Of a stretch of 64,000 nucleotides of DNA, positions 28,324 to 37,252 are shown piece by piece; position 1 is the first letter of the stretch, and each line of letters begins with the position of its first letter. This DNA is from Haloarcula rara (lineage in GTDB: Archaea > Halobacteriota > Halobacteria > Halobacteriales > Haloarculaceae). Under the pieces are notes generated by a model. That model was not told the DNA's origin, searched no databases, and saw nothing but the letters and a program-made list of their open reading frames with translations. The position numbers and the translations under genes were made by a program. The stretch lies in NCBI RefSeq assembly GCF_029338235.1, contig NZ_CP119785.1:124001-188000 (forward strand), in the 5' to 3' direction.

Positions 28324-29594
28324 CGTGCCTCCGCTGCTGCGTTCTCGCCCGCTACGTAGCCTGTTGCAATCGACACTCCGCTACCGGATTTCTCTGCGGC
28401 GAAGTCGTACCCACCCAGTACCGACCCCGCGGCCCGCAGGTTCTCGAACTCGACCGAATCTGAAGCCGTCAGCGGCCGCAGCGTCTCGTCGGTCTCGACG
28501 CCGAAGCTGGCGAAGGGGTGGTCACCGAAGGCGTCGCCGTCGAACCACTCGTAGCGGTCCTCGCCGTGCTCGATGTGGCAGTCGAAGATCGGCTCGTGGA
28601 CGCTCTCGCGGTCTGACTCGATGCCCTTGCCGACGAGTCCGCCCGTCGCGAGGACGTACTGGTCGGCGCTGTTGGGAATCCGGGCGCCGTTTTTCTCGAT
28701 GTACACCGTCTCGATGCGGTCGCCGTCGGCGTCGAAGTCGACGACCGGGTTGCCGGTCTCGAAGCTCGCGCCGGCCTCGTCGAGCGCCTCGAAGAGGCGG
28801 TCTTCCAGCCGGAGCCCCGGCAGCGACGGCGGGCCCATCGGGACCTCGAAGACGTCGGCGCCGATTTTCTCCTCCAGGGCCGCCCGCACCGCGTCCGTGT
28901 GGTCGTCGCCGAGGATGGCCGGGAAGCCGACCCGTTCCTCTTTCTCCCTGACGGTGTTGACCCGTTCGGCCAGCGCGTCGCGGGCGCCTTTTTTTCGGCC
29001 CCGCACCGCAACCTCGCCGTTGGTGTCGAGCAGTTTGGCGTACCGGGTTATCTTCGCGTCGGCCTGCAGGTCGCCCGGGAACCGGATCGTCTCGCCGCGG
29101 ACGTCGAAGGGGACCCCCGCGGCTTCGAGGTGGGCGGCGGCGTGTGGCGCGTCGAAGTCGACCATCGATTCGAGCCCCACCAGCAACACGTCGCGGTCGT
29201 CGCTCGCCAACCCAGCAGCCGCGCCCGTCGGGTAGCGGGCCGTGGGTTTGACCGTGCCGCCGTGGGTCGGGACCAGGGCGTTGGTGTCGGTGTGGTCGCC
29301 CCGGTAGTCGGTCACGTCGTCGAACAGATCCATGGCCTCCCGGACCGTCTCGACGCCGACCGTCTGGTAGGGGTGAGCGTCGTGGAGGTCGCCCATGGCC
29401 GCGTAGGGGTCCGTCACCGGCCCCTCGCCGTCGGGTGTGTATCCGAGCAGGTCGACCAGCCCGGAGGCGTGGCGCAGCGAGCTCTGCTTGTAGGAGACCA
29501 GGCGTACGTCCGCGCCCTCGCGTGCGGCCTTTAGCGCACTCGTCAACCCGGCGAGGCCGCCACCGATGACCAGTACGTCGGAGTTAATTGCCAT
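28320..29594 (-). CDS. glpB: Anaerobic-type glycerol-3-phosphate dehydrogenase subunit B
   Basis: A 424-residue flavoprotein subunit with the N-terminal dinucleotide-binding motif [19 protein letters not shown] and a C-terminal ATGGLVGKG...[12 protein letters not shown] region. GlpB supports electron transfer from GlpA to GlpC. The gene overlaps glpA by 11 nt upstream and glpC by 4 nt downstream, so all three are cotranslated. A poly-Lys/Arg patch ([15 protein letters not shown]) in the middle is likely a surface loop. Confidence 0.93.
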   Translation of the reverse strand: MAINSDVLVIGGGLAGLTSALKAAREGADVRLVSYKQSSLRHASGLVDLLGYTPDGEGPVTDPYAAMGDLHDAHPYQTVGVETVREAMDLFDDVTDYRGDHTDTNALVPTHGGTVKPTARYPTGAAAGLASDDRDVLLVGLESMVDFDAPHAAAHLEAAGVPFDVRGETIRFPGDLQADAKITRYAKLLDTNGEVAVRGRKKGARDALAERVNTVREKEERVGFPAILGDDHTDAVRAALEEKIGADVFEVPMGPPSLPGLRLEDRLFEALDEAGASFETGNPVVDFDADGDRIETVYIEKNGARIPNSADQYVLATGGLVGKGIESDRESVHEPIFDCHIEHGEDRYEWFDGDAFGDHPFASFGVETDETLRPLTASDSVEFENLRAAGSVLGGYDFAAEKSGSGVSIATGYVAGENAAAEAR

Positions 29595-31314
29595 TCCGTG
29601 TCCCTCCGTCGGCAGCGACGTCTGCAGTCCCCGAGGCCTCGCCGGCGCTCACGCCGCTGTCGAAGGCGGCGAAGTCGACCGGCTCCCCGTCGGCCGGGTC
29701 GTTGTCGCGGTTCTGCGTGGTCGAGTGCAGGGCGTAGTTCAGCGCGGCCTGTGAGAGCTGTTCGCCCCACAGGGCGTGGCGTTGCCCCTTCCAGCGCTCC
29801 TGGAGCAGTTCATCCCACGCCTCACGGGCGATGGTCTCGTCGTACTCGCCGTGGAGCTCGCTGGCCAGCCGGCTACAGCAGAAGCCGCCCTGACAGTTCC
29901 CCATCGACGCGCGGGTCCGGATGCGGACCGCGTTGAGGTCCGACCCGGACTGTTCGATAGCGTCCTGCACCTCGGCACGGGTGACGCCTTCGCAGTGACA
30001 GACGGTCGGGTTGGGGTCGCTGGTCTTGAGCACGTCGTCGGCCCGAGAGCCCAGGCGCTCGACGCTCCGGCGCCCGATGGGCGACCGAAGGCCGAACTCG
30101 TCCATGTAATCGCGCAGTACAGAGAAGTCCTCGCTTCCCGGCAGCGGTTCGTCGGCGGTGCGACACTCGGCGTCGATGCCGAACTTCGCACAGACGTGGT
30201 CGGAGATTTCCTCGCCCATCATCCGGTAGGTGGTGAACTTCCCGCCGACGATTGAGGTCATCCCCTGCAGGTCGTCCCGTTCGTCGTGGTCGAGCAGGAA
30301 GTAGTCCCGGGTAATGTCCGTCGGGTCGTCGCTGCCCACGTCCGGGGGCTCGTACAGCGGGCGGACGCCCCAGAACGAGCGGATTGTTCGGGCCTCTTCG
30401 AGCATCGGTACGAGCTCTTTGAGGGTGTCTATCATCATGTCGACCTCCCAGCCCTCCTCGGGGTAGTCCTCCGGGTCCTCGACCTCTTCGTCGGTGGTCC
30501 CGAGGATGGCGGTGGTCTCGTGGGGCACGACGATGTCGGCGTCGCCCTTGGGCCGGCAGCGGTTGATGACCGTGTCGACCTGCCGGATGTTCATGATGGT
30601 CATCACGCCCTTCGAGGGGCGAACCGCGATGTCGACGCCGGCCATGTCGCCGATTCGTCCGGCCCACGCGCCCGTCGCGTTGACGACGTAGTCCGCGCGA
30701 ATCTCCTCGGTGCCGCCCTCTTTGCCGTGGATGCGCTTGCCCTCGCCGGAGGCGTGTTCCACTTCCAGACCGACGACCTCGTCGTTCTCGATGATGAGGT
30801 CGGTCACCTTGGAGTGGGTCTCTATGCGTGCGCCGTGTTCCTCGGCGCTCGCGGCGTTGGCGACCACGAGCCGGAAGGGATCGATGGCCCCGTCAGGTAC
30901 CGAAATCGCCTTGTCGACGTCCTTCGCGAGGTGGGGCTCCATGGCCCGGGCCTCCTCACCGGAGATGACCTCCGCGGGGATGCCACACTCCTTGCAGCCC
31001 TCGAGTTTCTTCTGGAAGTACTCCTCGTCGTCCTCGGGCCGTTTGACGAACAGGCCACCGGTCATCTCGACGCAGTGGCTCGCGATATCCCGGAGGACGC
31101 GGTTCTCCTCGATACACTCGGTCGCGCTGGCCTGGTCCGAGACCGCGTATCGACCACCGCTATGGAGGAGTCCGTGCATTCGGCCGGTCGTTCCATGTGT
31201 CAGGTTGCCTTGCTCGACCAGCGTGACATCCAGACCTCGCATAGCGAGGTCACGGGCGATGCCGATACCGGTCGAACCGCCGCCGATGACGGCGATGTGT
31301 GGTGTCTGTCCCAT
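29584..31314 (-). CDS. glpA: Anaerobic-type glycerol-3-phosphate dehydrogenase subunit A
   Basis: A 576-residue catalytic FAD subunit that oxidises sn-glycerol-3-phosphate to dihydroxyacetone phosphate. It has the FAD motif [18 protein letters not shown], a DAO domain through about residue 380, and a C-terminal BFD-like [2Fe-2S] domain with CHCEG and CQGGFCC (residues about 440-490). The last 45 residues are acidic and low complexity. It is the first gene of glpABC and is divergent from glpK, 1.07 kb away. The ATG at 31314 sits 6 nt after TAACAG, with a TATA-like box 32-40 bp upstream. Confidence 0.95.
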   Translation of the reverse strand: MGQTPHIAVIGGGSTGIGIARDLAMRGLDVTLVEQGNLTHGTTGRMHGLLHSGGRYAVSDQASATECIEENRVLRDIASHCVEMTGGLFVKRPEDDEEYFQKKLEGCKECGIPAEVISGEEARAMEPHLAKDVDKAISVPDGAIDPFRLVVANAASAEEHGARIETHSKVTDLIIENDEVVGLEVEHASGEGKRIHGKEGGTEEIRADYVVNATGAWAGRIGDMAGVDIAVRPSKGVMTIMNIRQVDTVINRCRPKGDADIVVPHETTAILGTTDEEVEDPEDYPEEGWEVDMMIDTLKELVPMLEEARTIRSFWGVRPLYEPPDVGSDDPTDITRDYFLLDHDERDDLQGMTSIVGGKFTTYRMMGEEISDHVCAKFGIDAECRTADEPLPGSEDFSVLRDYMDEFGLRSPIGRRSVERLGSRADDVLKTSDPNPTVCHCEGVTRAEVQDAIEQSGSDLNAVRIRTRASMGNCQGGFCCSRLASELHGEYDETIAREAWDELLQERWKGQRHALWGEQLSQAALNYALHSTTQNRDNDPADGEPVDFAAFDSGVSAGEASGTADVAADGGTRNGN

Positions 31315-31372
31315 CTGTTATACCTCGGCTTTGGACCACATACACTTTATTTTACCGCTAAACAGGGGTCCG

Positions 31373-31389
31373 CCAGTAAATTTTATTGG
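31373..31389. promoter_or_regulatory. Palindromic operator candidate upstream of glpA
   Basis: CCAGTAAA and TTTATTGG form an 8-bp inverted repeat about a single T, with one G/T wobble. It lies about 19 bp upstream of the presumed glpA TATA box, the usual place for an archaeal activator or repressor site. Confidence 0.45.
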
Positions 31390-32264
31390 TAATCATGAAT
31401 GTTATGGTGGACCACGGGGACAACATCGCTGGGGCGGGAACTGCAAGTTCGTCCAGACAGGACGGTTCGCCGGACCACTCACGTCGACGCCTATTCGGTC
31501 ACCCGGTGGGACCCCCGTGAGTAAAGAACCAATCGGGCACACTCGATACAGAGTACCACCAGTAAATAGAACAGTTGTTTATCGACGACCCCCGAGGCCC
31601 GGACTCGTAATCCTCGCTGGTCGGGCAGCGACTCGCACGTCCGTCGTGGCACCGATTCGTGTGCCGGCCGCCGGTGGTAATTCGAATTATTCTGCGCGCA
31701 CGCGCGCTGTGATGTCCGCTGGAATCGACCAGCTCGTCCGCTATCGGAACCGGTGAGACTGTCGTACTGCCCGGTCCGAACAGTTGATTCGCGACATCGC
31801 GAAAGAGCGACTGGAGTCAGTCACGTCGTACTCGGCGCTTCGGACGGCTCTCTCGGTGGGAACGGCCAGCCACCGTGAGCCACATCGAGCTGGACGGTCA
31901 CCGGAGCTGTCGCTCACGCGCGGGCCGGCCATGACTGGGAGAGCAGGGGCAGTACGTCCAGCAGAGGTGTTCAAAAATGGCGCCGTACACTGTACAATAT
32001 AGAGCTCTCTTTGGGAAATCCCCCACAGTATACTCATGTTTATCGGAAGAACACGGTCTATCATATATTTTACTGGCCCTATGCCACTCACAGCGGTGTG
32101 AGGCAATTTTAACCGCAATACCTGCCGTTTCAGCCGTCTCGGCCACGTTCGAGCCCCCACCGTGCGTAGAGAAATAGTTCAATAGGCGGACAAAAGCCCG
32201 TAATAATCTCTGTTAGGGAGCTTCAAATCTCCCGAAATCGGTCGTAAGAAGACTTCATACACAG

Positions 32265-32283
32265 TTTTTACTATTTTTTACTA
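32265..32283 (+). repeat. Tandem TTTTTACTA repeat upstream of the glpK promoter
   Basis: TTTTTACTA occurs at 32265-32273 and again with one extra T at 32274-32283, about 25 bp ahead of the TTTATAA box of glpK. It may be a regulator-binding half-site pair. Confidence 0.4.
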
Positions 32284-32339
32284 CCTCTCCGACGGCAGCA
32301 GTAATCTTTATAATGATTCACTATATTGTTTACTCTCAA

Positions 32340-32368
32340 GGCGGGGTCTTGGATAAACAAGGTCCGCC
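32340..32368 (+). promoter_or_regulatory. Leader hairpin of glpK
   Basis: GGCGGGGTCTTG (32340-32351) pairs with CAAGGTCCGCC (32358-32368) with one bulge and two wobble pairs, loop GATAAA. It ends 18 nt before the glpK ATG and would sit in the message leader if transcription starts near 32335. Confidence 0.45.
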
Positions 32369-32386
32369 CAACGGAGAACACACACA

Positions 32387-33919
32387 ATGGCAGACACATA
32401 CGTCGGTGCGATAGACCAGGGGACGACTGGGACCCGCTTTATGGTATTCGACCACAGCGGGCAGGTCGTCGCGAACGCATACGAGAAACACGAGCAGATT
32501 TATCCGGAGCCCGGCTGGGTCGAGCACGACCCGATGGAGATCTGGGAGAACACCAAGGACGTCGTGACCACCGGTCTCGACGAAGCCGACCTCGACGCCG
32601 AGCAGCTCGAGGCTATCGGGATTACCAACCAGCGTGAGACCACGATCGTGTGGGACAAGGAGACCGGCAAGCCGGTCCACAACGCGCTCGTCTGGCAGGA
32701 CCGTCGGACGACGGACCGCGTCGAGGAGATTCAGGAAGAGGGCAAGGTCGAGTGGATCCGCGAGAAGACGGGTCTCGAATGTGACGCGTACTTCTCGGCG
32801 ACGAAGACCGAGTGGATTCTCGACAACGCAGAGCCCCTGAAGATGGAAGCCTCCCGCGGCGAGGACGTTCGCAAGCGAGCCGAGCAGGGCGAACTCCTCA
32901 TGGGGACCATCGACACGTGGGTCATCTACAACCTCACCGGCAACCACATCACCGACGTCTCGAACGCGTCGCGGACGATGCTGTACAACATCCGCGAGCT
33001 GGAGTGGGACGACGAGCTCCTCGAAGAGTTCAACGTCCCCAAGGAGATGGTTCCGGAAGTCCGACCGTCCTCGGACGAGAACACCTACGGTTCCACGGAC
33101 GCCGACGGCTTCCTCGGCGCCGAAGTACCCGTCGCCGGCGCGCTGGGTGACCAGCAGGCCGCGATGTTCGGCCAGACCTGTTTCGACGAGGGTGACGCGA
33201 AGAACACCTACGGGACCGGTTCGTTCTACCTGATGAACACCGGCACCGACGCCGTCGAGTCCGACCACGGTCTGCTGACCACCATCGGCTTCCAGATGTC
33301 CGGTGAGCCGGTCCAGTACGCCCTCGAGGGTGCCATCTTCATTACCGGCGCCGCTATCGAGTGGCTCGAGGACGTCGACCTCATCAACAACGCCGCCCAG
33401 ACCGCGGAACTGGCCCGCTCCGTGGACTCCACGGACGGCGTCTACATGGTCCCGGCCTTCACCGGCCTGGGCGCCCCGCACTGGGACGGCCGCGCCCGCG
33501 GTACCATCGTCGGCATGACGCGTGGTACCCGCAAAGAGCACATCGTGCGTGCCACCCTCGAATCCATCGCGTACCAGACCCGCGACGTTGCGGAAGCGAT
33601 GGAAGCCGACTCCGGCGTCGACACCACGACCCTGCGTGTCGACGGTGGTGCAGTCAAGAACAACTTCCTCTGCCAGCTCCAGTCCGACATCATCCAGACG
33701 GACATCGCGCGACCCGAGGTCGACGAGACCACGGCGCTCGGTTCCGCCTACGCGGCCGGCCTCGCCGTCGGCTACTGGGACACCGTCGACGAGCTGCGCG
33801 ACAACTGGCAGATCGACCGCGAGTTCAGCCCCGAGAAGAGCTCCGAAGAGGTCGACAAGCTCTACGACCGATGGGACGACGCAGTCGAGAAATCCCTCGA
33901 CTGGGCACGGGAGGAATAA
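32387..33919 (+). CDS. glpK: Glycerol kinase
   Basis: A 510-residue FGGY-family kinase converting glycerol to glycerol-3-phosphate, the substrate of the glpABC product. It begins YVGAIDQGTTGTRFMVFD (phosphate-binding loop 1), with TNQRETTIVWDKETG, the catalytic region DTWVIYNLTG, and YGTGSFYLMNTG and FTGLGAPHWDGRARG signatures. Length is standard. A membrane protein gene follows 3 nt after its stop, probably in one transcript. Glycerol released by the alga Dunaliella is a major haloarchaeal carbon source, so the glp genes are central. Confidence 0.97.
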   Translation: MADTYVGAIDQGTTGTRFMVFDHSGQVVANAYEKHEQIYPEPGWVEHDPMEIWENTKDVVTTGLDEADLDAEQLEAIGITNQRETTIVWDKETGKPVHNALVWQDRRTTDRVEEIQEEGKVEWIREKTGLECDAYFSATKTEWILDNAEPLKMEASRGEDVRKRAEQGELLMGTIDTWVIYNLTGNHITDVSNASRTMLYNIRELEWDDELLEEFNVPKEMVPEVRPSSDENTYGSTDADGFLGAEVPVAGALGDQQAAMFGQTCFDEGDAKNTYGTGSFYLMNTGTDAVESDHGLLTTIGFQMSGEPVQYALEGAIFITGAAIEWLEDVDLINNAAQTAELARSVDSTDGVYMVPAFTGLGAPHWDGRARGTIVGMTRGTRKEHIVRATLESIAYQTRDVAEAMEADSGVDTTTLRVDGGAVKNNFLCQLQSDIIQTDIARPEVDETTALGSAYAAGLAVGYWDTVDELRDNWQIDREFSPEKSSEEVDKLYDRWDDAVEKSLDWAREE

Positions 33920-33922
33920 AAC

Positions 33923-34996
33923 ATGGTGGACCCAGTACTACTGCAGATTGACGCTCTCGGTGGCCGAACCGCCGTGGAGTTCGTCTACTGGCTCATCGCC
34001 GCGTTCGCCGGTGGCTGCTTCGGTGCCGCCATCGGTGCACTCCCGGCGTTCTGTTTCACCGGCTTCGCGGTCATCGCCGGGGAAGCGGCGAACTTGGTCG
34101 GCGTTGAGGTCGGTGAAGGCGTCGCCGGCGGCGTGACCGGCCTGGTCGGCTTCGGTCCGGTGTTCGGCCCGCACATCGCCTTCGCCGGCGGTGCGGCCGC
34201 GGCTGCCTACGCCGCGAAGAAGGAGGGCGCCATGCCGCCCCAGGAAGACGGTGGCTACCACCCCGGCAAGGACATCGCCTACGCGCTCGGGACCCGACCC
34301 GACGTGCTGGCGGTCGGTGGTATCTTCGGTATCTTCGGTGCCATCAGCAACACGCTGCTGGGCAGTCTCGTCGCCACGGCCGTGGCCTTTGACACCATCG
34401 CCTTTACGGTGTTCTTCTCTGCCCTGCTGCACCGCATCGTCCTCGGCTACTCGCTGTTCGGCTCGCCCGGCGGCAGCGGCTACTTCGACATGACTCCCTT
34501 CGAGAACGGCGAAGAAGTCGCCGCCGACGGCGGCAGCGAAGTCATGCGCCCGGCCGTCGAACCGTGGCTCCCCCACCAGTACAAGTGGGGCAACGTCGCG
34601 TTCATCGGCCTCATCGCCGGCCTGCTCGGTGGCTTCCTCGTCATCTCGACGAACAGCATGTTCCTGGGCTTCGGTATCTCGGCGGCGTCCCTGACGTTCC
34701 TGAACCTGGGCGTCGAGAAGATTCCGGTGACCCACCACATGACCCTGCCCGGCAGCGCCGGCGCAGCCGCGTTCGTCGCAGACCCGACTGGGACGTCCCA
34801 GATTGTCGCCCTGCTGCTGGGCGGCGCCTTCGGTGTGCTCGGTGCGCTCGTCGGTGAGGCCGGCCAGCGTATCTTCTACGCACACGGTGACACGCACGTG
34901 GACCCGCCGGCGTTCGCTATCTTCGTCTGCACGATCCTCATCGGCATCCTGTCGGTCGCCGGTGTCACGCAGCGGGGACTGTTCGCCGTCTTCTAA
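33923..34996 (+). CDS. Multi-spanning membrane protein cotranscribed with glpK, candidate glycerol transporter
   Basis: A 357-residue protein with about eight to nine hydrophobic helices rich in Gly and Ala (for example FVYWLIAAFAGGCFGAAIGA and FLVISTNSMFLGFGISAASL). It lacks the paired NPA motifs of aquaglyceroporins, so it is not a classical GlpF. Similar membrane genes follow glpK in other haloarchaea and have been proposed to help glycerol uptake. The start at 33923 is 3 nt after the glpK stop, so coupling is likely. T-rich sequence follows its stop (TTTTCATTTTTG, about 35017-35028), possibly a terminator. Confidence 0.75.
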   Translation: MVDPVLLQIDALGGRTAVEFVYWLIAAFAGGCFGAAIGALPAFCFTGFAVIAGEAANLVGVEVGEGVAGGVTGLVGFGPVFGPHIAFAGGAAAAAYAAKKEGAMPPQEDGGYHPGKDIAYALGTRPDVLAVGGIFGIFGAISNTLLGSLVATAVAFDTIAFTVFFSALLHRIVLGYSLFGSPGGSGYFDMTPFENGEEVAADGGSEVMRPAVEPWLPHQYKWGNVAFIGLIAGLLGGFLVISTNSMFLGFGISAASLTFLNLGVEKIPVTHHMTLPGSAGAAAFVADPTGTSQIVALLLGGAFGVLGALVGEAGQRIFYAHGDTHVDPPAFAIFVCTILIGILSVAGVTQRGLFAVF

Positions 34997-35059
34997 ACGT
35001 CCGGCCAACGTCGGATTTTCATTTTTGTACGAACCTCGTAGTCCGAGCACACACTAGCA

Positions 35060-36232
35060 ATGGATATAGAAGCCAGAATCAAGCGACGGCAGCGACACGA
35101 CGGCGAGCCGCGCCTGGTTCAGGACTACGAGACGCTGTCGCCGGTGACCCACATCGACGAGCCGGCAGACAGGGGTCCGCTGCTCGAGCGGTTGCTCGAC
35201 CACCTGGACCCGGTTTTCGATGGGAAGCTTCCCGCCAACGCGTACCTGTACGGTCCGAGCGGGGTCGGCAAGAGCGCCGTGGTTACGGCGCTTTTCAGCC
35301 AGCTGAACCGGCTGCCGACCGAGACACGGACGGTTATTCATACGACAACGCGGGCCCAGTCGCTGACCTCGCCCTCCTTTGTCTATCTGGACAGCAGACA
35401 GACCACGAGCGAGTTCGCCTTCTACCACGCGGTACTGGACTCCCTGGTCGAGGAGTCGGTCCCAGAACACGGTATCGGGACGGAGACGTTGCGGGCCCGC
35501 CTGCACGAGGAGCTTGACGGTTCGCGGACTGGCGTCGTCGTCGCCGTCGACCACGTCGGGGAACCCCGGAGCGCTTCCGAGAGCGACCTGGTCGACCTGT
35601 TCGCGGGACTGCCCAGTAACGTGAGCTGGCTGGCGATAGGCCGGAAACGTCCGGCCGAGACCGAACTCACCGAGTACACCGCCGAGGCCATCCGCGTCGA
35701 CCCGTACCAGCAACAGATGCTCGTCGACGTATTGATGACACGGGCCTCGATCGGACTCTCACAACAGGCGATCGAACACGACCTCGCCGACGAAATCGCC
35801 GAGTGGGCGAACGGGAACGCACACGACGCCCTGGCCGCGCTGTTCATCGCGACCCACCACGCCGAACAGGCCGGTCGGTCGGAACTGATTCGGGCCGACG
35901 TCGAGGCGGCGATCGAGGAGATACCGATACCCTGTGTCTCACTGGGTATCGTTCTCGCCCTGCCGGCGAACAGGCAGGCCGTGTTGCGGGAGCTGGTCGA
36001 CCTGGACGAGGAGGAACGGTCCTCCGTCACGGCGACCACTGCGGCCATCGGCGGGTCGGAGAACGTCGACCTCTCGCCGGGCACTGTCAAGCGGTTTCTG
36101 TACGAGATGGCAGAAGCCGGGGTCGTCGAACGCGTCCAGGCCGCGACGCAGGGCGGGCAGGGCAGACCGCCCAGCCGCGTCGAACCGCGGTTCCCGCCGA
36201 CGGTGTTCCGGCGCCTCTACGACCTCGGTTAA
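35060..36232 (+). CDS. Orc1/Cdc6-like AAA+ ATPase with altered Walker B
   Basis: A 390-residue protein with the Orc1/Cdc6 layout: N-terminal DYETLSPVTHIDEPADR strand, Walker A GPSGVGKS at residues 65-72, an AAA+ core, and a C-terminal winged helix (about 290-385). The Walker B strand reads VVVAVDHVGE (about 159-168), with His after the Asp instead of the catalytic Glu. Functional origin-binding paralogues normally keep DE and sit beside ORB repeats, which I do not see in the flanks. It may be a divergent, perhaps regulatory, paralogue. Its last 4 nt overlap the convergent glucokinase gene. Confidence 0.8.
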   Translation: MDIEARIKRRQRHDGEPRLVQDYETLSPVTHIDEPADRGPLLERLLDHLDPVFDGKLPANAYLYGPSGVGKSAVVTALFSQLNRLPTETRTVIHTTTRAQSLTSPSFVYLDSRQTTSEFAFYHAVLDSLVEESVPEHGIGTETLRARLHEELDGSRTGVVVAVDHVGEPRSASESDLVDLFAGLPSNVSWLAIGRKRPAETELTEYTAEAIRVDPYQQQMLVDVLMTRASIGLSQQAIEHDLADEIAEWANGNAHDALAALFIATHHAEQAGRSELIRADVEAAIEEIPIPCVSLGIVLALPANRQAVLRELVDLDEEERSSVTATTAAIGGSENVDLSPGTVKRFLYEMAEAGVVERVQAATQGGQGRPPSRVEPRFPPTVFRRLYDLG

Positions 36233-37200
36233 CGCACTGCCGTCGAGTCGCCGGTACCGCCGGTCAGCGCCGAGGCGAGCGCCCCGCGGACCACGACGTC
36301 GTCACCGTGTGTGGTCAGCTGGAGGTCTGGGATGTTGGCCATCACCATGTCGTCGAGCCGGTCCCTGATAGGGTCCAGTATCTGGTCGGGATTGTTGATG
36401 GCGACGGCGCCACCGATGGAGACGACCAGCGGCGCGAAGGCGTGGACCATGTTGGCGACACCGATAGCGTTCCAGTGTGAGATCTGGTCGAGGACGTGGG
36501 TGGCAAACTCGTCCTCGCCGGCGTACTCGAAAACGTCGGCCGCGGTAAAGCCCTCCGTGTCGATGGGGAGGGCGGTCTCGACGGGGTCTTCGCGGTGGAG
36601 GCGGGTGGCATAGCGGGGGATGTTCTCGCCCGAGCAGTACGCTTCCCAGTGACCGTCGTGCCCACAGCCACAGGTCATGAAGCCGTGTGGATCGATGGTC
36701 ATGTGGCCGACCTCACCGGCGTTGCCGTCCCACCCTCGCAGGACGTTCCCGTCGACCGAGACGCCGGCCCCGATTCCCGAGGAGATGGTGAGATACACCA
36801 TATCGTCGGGGTTCCGGTCGGCGTAGTAGCGCTCGCCGATGAGCCCCGCGTTGGCGTCGTTGTGGAGGTACACCCGGTCGGTGTCGAAGAGGTTCTGTAC
36901 GGGCCCGACGAGCGGGATGCGGTCGATGGAGTCCGGGAGGTTCGCGGGGTTCTCGACCGCGCCGCCGGCCAGGTCCAGCGGGCCAAACGAACCGATACCG
37001 GCCGCGACGACCTCCGACGGTGCGACGTCGGCCGCCTCGCACGCGCCCCGAAGGGCGTCGAGGACGGCCTCGGTCACGGCGATACCAGTCGGCCCGCGTG
37101 GGGTGTCTCGCTTGTGAGAGGCGATGACCGCCCCGTCAGCGTCGCCGATGACAGCCCTGATATGCGTCGCACCGAGGTCGGCCCCAGCGTATGCGCCCAT
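36229..37200 (-). CDS. ROK-family glucokinase or sugar kinase
   Basis: A 323-residue ROK kinase. It has the ATP-binding start GADLGATHIRAVIGD, the catalytic Asp in HNDANAGLIGE, the ROK signature region GEVGHMTIDPHG and the zinc-binding CGCGHDGHWEAYCSG. It should phosphorylate glucose or a related hexose using ATP. It lies 52 nt downstream of pyruvate kinase on the same strand, so it may be cotranscribed with it. Haloarchaea use Entner-Doudoroff routes with late phosphorylation, so its main role could be salvage of free glucose released by the alpha-glucosidases. Substrate is inferred. Confidence 0.85.
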   Translation of the reverse strand: MGAYAGADLGATHIRAVIGDADGAVIASHKRDTPRGPTGIAVTEAVLDALRGACEAADVAPSEVVAAGIGSFGPLDLAGGAVENPANLPDSIDRIPLVGPVQNLFDTDRVYLHNDANAGLIGERYYADRNPDDMVYLTISSGIGAGVSVDGNVLRGWDGNAGEVGHMTIDPHGFMTCGCGHDGHWEAYCSGENIPRYATRLHREDPVETALPIDTEGFTAADVFEYAGEDEFATHVLDQISHWNAIGVANMVHAFAPLVVSIGGAVAINNPDQILDPIRDRLDDMVMANIPDLQLTTHGDDVVVRGALASALTGGTGDSTAVR

Positions 37201-37252
37201 TTGGTCAGACGGTGGCTCTTTGAGTACTTAATTGCACAGATTCGCGGTAGCT

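Larger units (their letters stand above)
31315..32386. promoter_or_regulatory. 1.07-kb divergent control region between glpABC and glpK
   Basis: I see no convincing gene here. On the minus strand TAAAATAAA (31346-31354) is the probable glpA TATA box, and a near-perfect palindrome lies just upstream at 31373-31389. The middle (31400-31970) is GC-rich with AATTCGAATT (about 31679-31688), a GCGCGCACGCGCGC alternation (31694-31707) and a perfect TTCGCG/CGCGAA hairpin (31788-31803). From about 31974 to 32336 it becomes strikingly AT-rich. There a tandem repeat (32265-32283), a TATA box TTTATAA (32307-32313) and a leader hairpin (32340-32368) precede glpK. The gap is long for haloarchaea and may hold an unannotated small RNA or a decayed gene. 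Confidence 0.5.

Noticed and set aside
34997..36300. Replication origin beside the Orc1/Cdc6-like gene
   Set aside because: Flanking gaps are only tens of bases and contain no ORB-like repeats or AT-rich unwinding region.
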